Below, one piece after another: positions 6,986 through 11,407 of a stretch of 11,407 nucleotides of DNA. How positions within the stretch are numbered: position 1 is the stretch's first letter; the number at the start of each line of letters is the position of its first letter. A model generated the notes under the pieces. The model was given only the letters and a program-made list of their open reading frames with translations, had not been told where the DNA came from and did no database searches. Source of the stretch: an uncultured Bdellovibrio sp. (GTDB lineage: Bacteria > Bdellovibrionota > Bdellovibrionia > Bdellovibrionales > Bdellovibrionaceae); NCBI GenBank assembly GCA_946482355.1, contig CAMLRE010000024.1, positions 1 through 11,407 on the forward strand, read 5' to 3'. Made by a program: the position numbers and the translations under genes.

Positions 6986-7522
6986 ATGCGTTTAAAAGAA
7001 CAATACCAAAAAGAAATCGTTCCTCACTTAATCAAAAAACAAGGTTACAAAAGCGCTATGCAAGTACCTCGTTTAGATAAAATCGTTATCAGCGTTTGTA
7101 CGTCTGATGCGGTTCAAAATCCAAAAATCGTTAACGGTATCGTTGATGAGATCTCTGCAATTGCTGGTCAAAAAGCCGTAATTACAAAAGCTAAAAAAGC
7201 GATCTCAAACTTCAAATTAAGACAAGGTATCCCTATCGGTGTTCGCGTAACTTTACGTCGTGACCGTATGTGGTCTTTCTTAGATCGTTTACAAACTTTA
7301 GCGTTACCTCGCGTACGTGACTTCCGTGGTTTACCAAACAAAGGCTTTGATGGCCGTGGTAACTACAACATGGGTTTAAAAGAGCAAATCGTATTCCCTG
7401 AGATCAATTTTGATAAAATTGAAAAAACACGTGGTATGAATATCACTATTTGTACAACTGCAGGAACTGACAATGACGGTCGCGCATTACTAGAAGCTTT
7501 AGGCTTACCGTTCAGAAAGTAA
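6986..7522 (+). CDS. rplE: 50S ribosomal protein L5 (uL5)
   Basis: Large-subunit central-protuberance protein of 178 residues; it binds 5S rRNA and contacts P-site t[95 protein letters not shown] and [10 protein letters not shown] are clear family blocks. Length is normal, so it carries no fused L24 domain. The start lies 12 nt after the rplN stop with AGAGG (6975-6979) as SD. In E. coli, S8 represses the spc operon by binding mRNA at the rplX-rplE junction; that junction does not exist here. Confidence 0.97.
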   Translation: MRLKEQYQKEIVPHLIKKQGYKSAMQVPRLDKIVISVCTSDAVQNPKIVNGIVDEISAIAGQKAVITKAKKAISNFKLRQGIPIGVRVTLRRDRMWSFLDRLQTLALPRVRDFRGLPNKGFDGRGNYNMGLKEQIVFPEINFDKIEKTRGMNITICTTAGTDNDGRALLEALGLPFRK

Positions 7523-7535
7523 TTGAAGGATTATT

Positions 7536-7841
7536 ATGGCAAGAAAATCAAGTATTGTAAAAAACAATAAAAGAAAAGCGATCTCAAATAAGTACCGCGC
7601 TTACCGTAAAGAATTACGTGAAAAAGCTGTGGATATGAAACTTTCTGATGAAGTAAGAGACGAAGCTCGTAAGAAATTACAAAGCTTACCTAAAAATACT
7701 AATCCAAACCGCGTAATCACTCGTTGTGAATTAACTGGTCGCCCTCGTGGTAACTACCGTAAATTCGGTTTATGCAGAATGGTTTTCAGACAATTAGCAC
7801 TTGAAGGTAAACTTCCAGGCGTAACGAAAGCTAGCTGGTAG
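7536..7841 (+). CDS. rpsN: 30S ribosomal protein S14 (uS14), long zinc-free type
   Basis: Small-subunit head protein of 101 residues. [13 protein letters not shown], then a long middle helix region, [39 protein letters not shown]. This is the long form typical of proteobacteria. The two CxxC pairs of the short zinc-binding form are absent; only two separated Cys remain in the C-terminal part. The ATG is preceded by GAAGGA (7525-7530) with a five-base spacer. The TAG stop overlaps AGGAG (7840-7844), which serves rpsH. Confidence 0.96.
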   Translation: MARKSSIVKNNKRKAISNKYRAYRKELREKAVDMKLSDEVRDEARKKLQSLPKNTNPNRVITRCELTGRPRGNYRKFGLCRMVFRQLALEGKLPGVTKASW

Positions 7842-7849
7842 GAGTCACA

Positions 7850-8239
7850 ATGGATACAGTAGCACAAATGTTAACAATTATTAGAAACGGTTCTTCGGCG
7901 AAACTTGAAAAAGTTGATATGCCTTCTTCTAAAATGAGAGAGAACTTAGCAAAAATTCTAGCAGATACTGGTTACATCAGAAGCTTCAAAGTAGCTAAAG
8001 ATTCAAAACAAGGTATCATGAGAATTTACTTAAAATATGATGATGCAGGCGAGCCAGCAATGACGGAAATCCAAAAAGTTAGCCGTCCTGGTAAACGTTC
8101 ATACGTTCACGCAGCTGACGTTCCAACAGTACGTTCTGGAACTGGTATGTGCATCCTTAGCACAAACAAAGGTTTACTAACTGGTAACGAAGCCAAAAAA
8201 CAAAACGTTGGCGGCGAATTACTAGCAGTAGTTTGGTAG
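7850..8239 (+). CDS. rpsH: 30S ribosomal protein S8 (uS8)
   Basis: Primary 16S rRNA-binding protein of 129 residues that nucleates the central domain of the small subunit. MDTVAQMLTIIRNG aligns with the E. coli start DPIADMLTRIRNG, then MPSSKMRENLAKIL, VSRPGKRSYV and the C-terminal signature GMCILSTNKGLLTGNEAKKQNVGGELLAVVW. The STNKG block is the main RNA-binding site (STSKG in E. coli). It is the spc repressor in E. coli; no equivalent target is obvious here. TAG stop, then seven bases to rplF with GGTAGAAG as a poor-to-fair SD. Confidence 0.96.
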   Translation: MDTVAQMLTIIRNGSSAKLEKVDMPSSKMRENLAKILADTGYIRSFKVAKDSKQGIMRIYLKYDDAGEPAMTEIQKVSRPGKRSYVHAADVPTVRSGTGMCILSTNKGLLTGNEAKKQNVGGELLAVVW

Positions 8240-8246
8240 GTAGAAG

Positions 8247-8786
8247 ATGTCGAGAATTGGTAAATATCCAGTACAAATCGATGACAAAGCAACAGTAACA
8301 GTTGCTGGTCAAAACGTAACTGTTAAAGGTGCGAAATCATCTTTAACATATACATTAGATAAAAAAATCACTGCTAAAGTTGATGGTAAAACAGTTGTTT
8401 TAACTCGCGCTGATGACACTAAAACATCTAAGTCATTACACGGTTTATACAAAGTTTTAATCGCTAACGCTGTTAAAGGCGTAACTGCAGGTTTCACTAA
8501 ATCCCTTGAAATGCACGGGGTTGGTTACCGCGGTACAGTAGCAGGTAAAAAACTTGAATTAGCTTTAGGTTACTCTCACCCAGTAATTTTCGATATCCCA
8601 GAAGGTATCGAAATCAAAGTTGATAAACAAACTACAGTAAGCGTAACTGGTGCTGATAAAGCATTAGTTGGCCAAGTTGCTGCGAAAATCCGTAGCTTCC
8701 GTCCACCAGAGCCATATTTAGGTAAAGGTGTTCGTTATGTTGGTGAACACATCCGCCGTAAAGCCGGTAAATCAGCTGGTAAATAG
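8247..8786 (+). CDS. rplF: 50S ribosomal protein L6 (uL6)
   Basis: Large-subunit protein of 179 residues near the factor-binding site and sarcin-ricin loop. It shows the expected two-repeat architecture: [19 protein letters not shown] and [12 protein letters not shown] in the first half, and [32 protein letters not shown] in the second. The C-terminal signature is [29 protein letters not shown] (visible in pieces from about residue 150). Start ATG is followed by Ser-Arg-Ile-Gly as in most L6. The TAG stop sits inside TAGAGGA, the SD for rplR. Confidence 0.97.
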   Translation: MSRIGKYPVQIDDKATVTVAGQNVTVKGAKSSLTYTLDKKITAKVDGKTVVLTRADDTKTSKSLHGLYKVLIANAVKGVTAGFTKSLEMHGVGYRGTVAGKKLELALGYSHPVIFDIPEGIEIKVDKQTTVSVTGADKALVGQVAAKIRSFRPPEPYLGKGVRYVGEHIRRKAGKSAGK

Positions 8787-8794
8787 AGGATAAT

Positions 8795-9163
8795 ATGAAA
8801 TTAAATTTTTCTAAAAAAACATCTTCAAAAGTAGTAAATCGTTTGAAGAAAAAAATCAGAATCAGAAAAGTTGTTAGCGGAACTGCTGAAAGACCACGTT
8901 TATGTGTATTCCGTTCAGGTGCACACATCTACGCTCAAATCATCAACGACGTAACACAAACTACAGTATTATCTGTATCGTCTTTATCTGCCGAATTAAA
9001 AAACGGTAACAAAGAAGCTGCTAAAACTGTTGGTAAAAAAATCGCTGAAGAAGCTAAGAAAAAAGGAATCAACTCTGTTGTATTCGACAGAAATGGTTTC
9101 GTTTATCACGGCCGCGTTCAAGCATTAGCAGATGGAGCCCGCGAAGGCGGACTTAACTTTTAA
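8795..9163 (+). CDS. rplR: 50S ribosomal protein L18 (uL18)
   Basis: 5S rRNA-binding protein of 122 residues in the central protuberance. The basic N-terminal arm ([25 protein letters not shown], residues about 17-36) leads into [16 protein letters not shown], then a helix-rich stretch ([21 protein letters not shown]) and the family end [32 protein letters not shown] (8785-8790) precedes the ATG by four bases. It ends with tandem stops TAATAG (9161-9166). Confidence 0.96.
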   Translation: MKLNFSKKTSSKVVNRLKKKIRIRKVVSGTAERPRLCVFRSGAHIYAQIINDVTQTTVLSVSSLSAELKNGNKEAAKTVGKKIAEEAKKKGINSVVFDRNGFVYHGRVQALADGAREGGLNF

Positions 9164-9174
9164 TAGGGGATCAT

Positions 9175-9633
9175 GTGGATAAAGCATTAGTTAACGAATT
9201 AGAAGAAAAAGTAGTTGCTATCAACCGCGTAACAAAAGTTGTTAAGGGTGGTCGTAGATTCTCTTTCGCAGCTCTAGTAGTTGTGGGTGACCGTTTAGGT
9301 CAAGTTGGTTTCGGCAGCGGTAAAGCTGGCGAAGTTCCAGAAGCAATCGGTAAAGCAACTCGCTCTGCAAAAAAACAATGCAGTGGCGTTAATTTAAAAG
9401 ACGGTACGATCCCTCACGAAGTGATCGGTAAATTCGGATCAGCTAAAGTGATCATGAAACCAGCAGCAGCAGGTACTGGCGTTATCGCTGGTGGTGCGGT
9501 ACGTGCGGTTCTTGAATCAGTTGGCGTTAAAGACATTTTAACTAAATGTGTTGGTACTCGTAACCCTCACAATGCAGTTAGAGCGACTTTAGACGGTCTT
9601 AAACAGCTTAAGAAAGCTAGCGCGCAAGCGTAA
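9175..9633 (+). CDS. rpsE: 30S ribosomal protein S5 (uS5), GTG start
   Basis: Small-subunit protein of 152 residues at the mRNA entry channel; mutations in the family affect fidelity and spectinomycin response. The dsRNA-binding-like N-terminal domain reads [25 protein letters not shown], with the spectinomycin-loop segment KGGRRFSF at residues 24-31, then [20 protein letters not shown]. The C-terminal domain has [23 protein letters not shown] and [13 protein letters not shown]. The start is GTG at 9175; an out-of-frame ATG at 9173 overlaps it (ATGTG) and stops after five codons. AGGGGA (9165-9170) lies four bases before GTG. The C-terminus is short compared with E. coli S5. Confidence 0.95.
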   Translation: MDKALVNELEEKVVAINRVTKVVKGGRRFSFAALVVVGDRLGQVGFGSGKAGEVPEAIGKATRSAKKQCSGVNLKDGTIPHEVIGKFGSAKVIMKPAAAGTGVIAGGAVRAVLESVGVKDILTKCVGTRNPHNAVRATLDGLKQLKKASAQA

Positions 9634-9645
9634 TAGGAGTCTGTC

Positions 9646-9831
9646 ATGGCTAAAAAATTTCAAGTTACTTTAAAAAAATCGATGATTGCTTGTTCTCCAA
9701 CTCAAAGACTTACTGTAAAAGGTCTTGGTTTGAAAAAAATCAACTCGTCAATCGAGTTAGCTGATAATGCAGCTAACCGCGGTCAACTTTTTAAAATTCA
9801 ACACTTAGTTGAAATCAAAGTTGTTAAATAA
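9646..9831 (+). CDS. rpmD: 50S ribosomal protein L30 (uL30)
   Basis: Small large-subunit protein of 61 residues, absent from some bacteria. MAKKFQVTLKKSMIACSPTQRLTVKGLGLKKINSS contains the family pattern K-x-S-x-I followed by LGLKKIN, and it ends NRGQLFKIQHLVEIKVV, as L30 does (VRGMINKVSHLVKVEE-type ends). AGGAG (9635-9639) stands six bases before the ATG, directly after the rpsE stop, which is doubled as TAATAG (9631-9636). TAA stop merges into AAGGAG for rplO. Confidence 0.93.
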   Translation: MAKKFQVTLKKSMIACSPTQRLTVKGLGLKKINSSIELADNAANRGQLFKIQHLVEIKVVK

Positions 9832-9842
9832 GGAGTTCGCAA

Positions 9843-10334
9843 ATGAGTTTATTAAATCAATTAGCTCCAAAAGAAGGCTCTACTCACTACCGTAAACGTG
9901 TAGGTCGCGGTATCGGTTCTGGTATCGGTGGTACATCTGCTAAAGGTCACAAAGGTCAATTAGCACGTACTGGCGGACGCGTTCGTCGTGGTTTCGAGGG
10001 TGGTCAAACTCCGTTATCTCGTCGTTTACCTAAATTCGGTTTCACAAACGTTATGTTTGCTACAAAATACGAAGAAGTTACATTAGCAGCTTTAAACAAG
10101 CTTTCTGGTGTAGTTGATGCAGCAGCGCTTTACAACGCAGGCTTAATCAAGAAAAATTCTAAGTTCAAAGTATTAGCTAAAGGTGAATTAACTAAAGCTA
10201 TCACATTGAAAGCTGATTTTATTAGCAAATCTGCACAAGCAGCAATCGAAAAACTTGGCGGCCAAGTTGAGTTAGTTCCGGTTAAAGCTGCTTGGGCTAG
10301 ACCAGCAAAAGTAAAAAAAGCTAAAAAGAAATAG
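9843..10334 (+). CDS. rplO: 50S ribosomal protein L15 (uL15) with Lys-rich tail
   Basis: Late-assembly large-subunit protein, 163 residues against about 144 in E. coli. The glycine/arginine-rich N-terminal arm is typical: RKRVGRGIGSGIGGTSAKGHKGQ (in pieces), then GGRVRRGFEGGQTPLSRRLPKFGFTN. The C-terminal domain follows from about residue 75 to 147 (GELTKAITLKADFISKSAQAAIEKLGGQVELV). The last ~14 residues (ARPAKVKKAKKK and neighbours) are an extra basic tail. TAAGGAG precedes the ATG. The TAG stop at 10332-10334 is only three bases before the first arm of the structured rplO-secY region, so a terminating ribosome would cover that arm. Confidence 0.96.
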   Translation: MSLLNQLAPKEGSTHYRKRVGRGIGSGIGGTSAKGHKGQLARTGGRVRRGFEGGQTPLSRRLPKFGFTNVMFATKYEEVTLAALNKLSGVVDAAALYNAGLIKKNSKFKVLAKGELTKAITLKADFISKSAQAAIEKLGGQVELVPVKAAWARPAKVKKAKKK

Positions 10335-10337
10335 TGA

Positions 10338-10428
10338 TTTGGGTCTAGAATAACATAGATCTGTAAGATCTTGAATTTTACAGACCCAAAACAATTCTAA
10401 CAAAGAATTAGGCCCGAAAGGGTCTTTT
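10338..10428 (+). promoter_or_regulatory. Attenuator-like RNA switch between rplO and secY
   Basis: Arm A TTTGGGTCT (10338-10346) pairs perfectly over nine bases with arm B AGACCCAAA (10382-10390), enclosing an AGATCT/AGATCT hairpin (10357-10371). A rival hairpin pairs CTGTAAGAT (10361-10369) with ATTTTACAG (10375-10383) and uses the start of arm B. Arm B's AGACCC can also pair perfectly with GGGTCT (10420-10425), the 3' half of the terminator-like hairpin listed next. These exclusive pairings have the logic of an attenuator. No known riboswitch is recognised. The pairings are seen; the switching is inferred. Confidence 0.5.
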
Positions 10429-10431
10429 CTT
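10410..10431 (+). terminator. Intrinsic terminator-like hairpin before secY
   Basis: A six-base-pair stem AGGCCC (10410-10415) with GGGTCT (10420-10425), one G-U pair, closes a GAAA tetraloop with a C-G closing pair. It is followed by TTTCTT (10426-10431), so the transcript has UUUUCUU including the last stem base. The stem is short, so termination is likely partial. It would lower secY transcription relative to the ribosomal genes. Confidence 0.55.
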
Positions 10432-10443
10432 GTGTGTGGAACC

Positions 10444-10461
10444 TGGACTCAAGAGAGTCTA
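10444..10461 (+). promoter_or_regulatory. Stem-loop just upstream of the secY ribosome binding site
   Basis: TGGACTC (10444-10450) pairs with GAGTCTA (10455-10461) around an AAGA loop, with one G-U pair, 11 bases before the secY SD (GAGG at 10473-10476). It leaves the SD free. It may protect or insulate the secY 5' end; function unknown. Confidence 0.35.
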
Positions 10462-10483
10462 TTTATACGAAAGAGGCAGAAGA

Positions 10484-11407
10484 GTGGCTCAGCAAGTTAA
10501 CGACAACAAAGGTGCAAATACTTTACGTTCGAAGATTCTATTTACGTTATTCTGTTTAGCGATTTACAGAATCGGTGTTCACATCCCAACTCCAGGAGTT
10601 GATGGCAACGCGGTTTCTGAATTTTTCAACTCACAAAATCGCGGTATCTTCGGCTTATTCAATACTTTCACTGGTGGTGCCTTAGCTCAATTCTCAATCT
10701 TTGCATTGGGGATCATGCCTTACATCTCTGCATCGATCATTTTCCAATTATTAACTTCTGCAATTCCTTTCTTAGAACAGCTTAAAAAAGAAGGCGAAAC
10801 AGGTCGTAAAAAAATCTCTCAGTACACTAAGTATGCGACGATCGTTTTAGCTGTTATCCAAGGTTACGGAATGAGTACTTGGTTAGCCAGCCAATCATTA
10901 CCAGACGGCCGTATGTTAATTTCAGGCGGTATGTTAGGTATCTATTACTTTAAATTCATGACAATCATTACATTAGTTGCAGGTACTGCCTTTGTAATGT
11001 GGTTAGGTGACCAAATTTCTGAACGCGGAATCGGTAACGGTTCTTCAATGATCATCTTCACTGGTATCGCAGCTGGTATCCCGGCCGGTGCACAAAACCT
11101 TCTTCAATTAATTAAATCAGGCGAATTACAATTTATCGTGGCGTTATTATTATTAGCGTTCATGGTTGCCGTAATCTTCGCAGTTATCTACATGGAAGTG
11201 GCGCAACGTCGTATCACGATCCAGTACTCTCAGCGTTTAGCCAATGGCGGAATGACTTCAGCGGCAACAAGCCACTTACCTGTGAAAATCAACTTTCCAG
11301 GTGTTATCCCACCAATCTTTGCTTCTTCATTATTAATGTTCCCATCTACATTAGCTCAATTTACTAACGTGGCATGGATTAAAGCGATGTCTGAATCGAT
11401 CAATCCG
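10484..11407 (+). CDS. secY: Protein translocase channel subunit SecY (3' truncated)
   Basis: Central subunit of the SecYEG channel in the inner membrane. The frame runs from a GTG at 10484 to the window end, 308 codons with no stop; full-length SecY is about 430-440. GAGG (10473-10476) lies seven bases before GTG, and MAQQVNDNKGANTLRSKILF fits a SecY N-terminus. TM1 is at about residues 17-37, then GGALAQFSIFALGIMPYISASI (plug and TM2, in part), cytosolic loop KKEGETGRKKISQYTKYAT, TM3-TM6, and the C4 loop YMEVAQRRITIQYSQR that binds SecA or the ribosome. HLPVKINFPGVIPPIFASSLLMFPSTLA begins TM7 (seen in pieces). All blocks match the family. It is 149 nt from rplO, where most operons leave almost nothing. 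Confidence 0.96.
   Translation, partial: MAQQVNDNKGANTLRSKILFTLFCLAIYRIGVHIPTPGVDGNAVSEFFNSQNRGIFGLFNTFTGGALAQFSIFALGIMPYISASIIFQLLTSAIPFLEQLKKEGETGRKKISQYTKYATIVLAVIQGYGMSTWLASQSLPDGRMLISGGMLGIYYFKFMTIITLVAGTAFVMWLGDQISERGIGNGSSMIIFTGIAAGIPAGAQNLLQLIKSGELQFIVALLLLAFMVAVIFAVIYMEVAQRRITIQYSQRLANGGMTSAATSHLPVKINFPGVIPPIFASSLLMFPSTLAQFTNVAWIKAMSESINP

Noticed and set aside
10371..10400. A promoter for secY in the rplO-secY gap (TTGAAT at 10371)
   Set aside because: No acceptable -10 element at 16-18 bp; the T/A-rich TATTTATA at 10460-10467 has no matching -35. Read-through from the operon is more likely.
10335..10483. A small gene, such as a relocated rplX or rpmJ, in the rplO-secY gap
   Set aside because: Too short for L24, and no frame shows the Cys pattern of L36 or any family motif; stem-loops explain the sequence better.
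1..11407. Mobile elements, CRISPR arrays, tRNA or rRNA genes, prophage or defence genes
   Set aside because: Nearly every base is taken by contiguous housekeeping genes; no repeats of array type, no transposase and no tRNA-like folds were seen.

Overview
This window is a ribosomal-protein superoperon on the + strand. It is flanked upstream by the 3' end of an elongation-factor-G-family gene and downstream by the 5' part of secY. The DNA is moderately AT-rich: A/T-ending codons dominate and TTA is the main Leu codon. The ribosomal genes have more uniform codon use than the EF-G gene. The gene products look like those of a Gram-negative, proteobacteria-like lineage. An EF-G of the spdEFG2/mtEFG2 type and the arrangement EF-G then rpsJ, with no tuf between them, point to the old delta-proteobacteria. 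A low-GC Bdellovibrio-like (Bdellovibrionota) organism is my best guess. That placement is inference; no taxonomic marker was searched.

Layout: (1) 1-1412, C-terminal two-thirds of an EF-G paralogue. (2) 1413-1648, a non-coding stretch with two competing hairpins after the EF-G stop, a sigma70-type promoter (about 1498-1526) and a structured leader with a possible pseudoknot before rpsJ. (3) 1649-6586, the S10 cluster: rpsJ, rplC, rplD, rplW, rplB, rpsS, rplV, rpsC, rplP, rpmC, rpsQ. (4) 6605-10334, the spc cluster: rplN, rplE, rpsN, rpsH, rplF, rplR, rpsE, rpmD, rplO. It is joined to the S10 cluster by only 18 nt. (5) 10335-10483, a 149-nt gap with several mutually exclusive stem-loops, including a terminator-like hairpin. 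(6) 10484-11407, secY, cut by the window end.

The genes make ribosomal proteins in near-stoichiometric amounts from what looks like one transcription unit. Gaps between the ribosomal genes are at most 18 nt, several genes overlap or nearly touch, and many stop codons form part of the next gene's Shine-Dalgarno sequence. SecY, the protein-export channel, is made from the same unit but behind an apparent attenuator.

The main surprises are: rplX (uL24) is missing from its near-universal place between rplN and rplE; the EF-G paralogue lacks the domain IV tip signatures of a translocase; the rplO-secY gap can fold as terminator or anti-terminator in a way that could sense ribosomes finishing rplO; and 11 of 21 complete stops are TAG with no TGA. 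I see no mobile element, CRISPR array, tRNA or rRNA, and no wholly unknown gene system.
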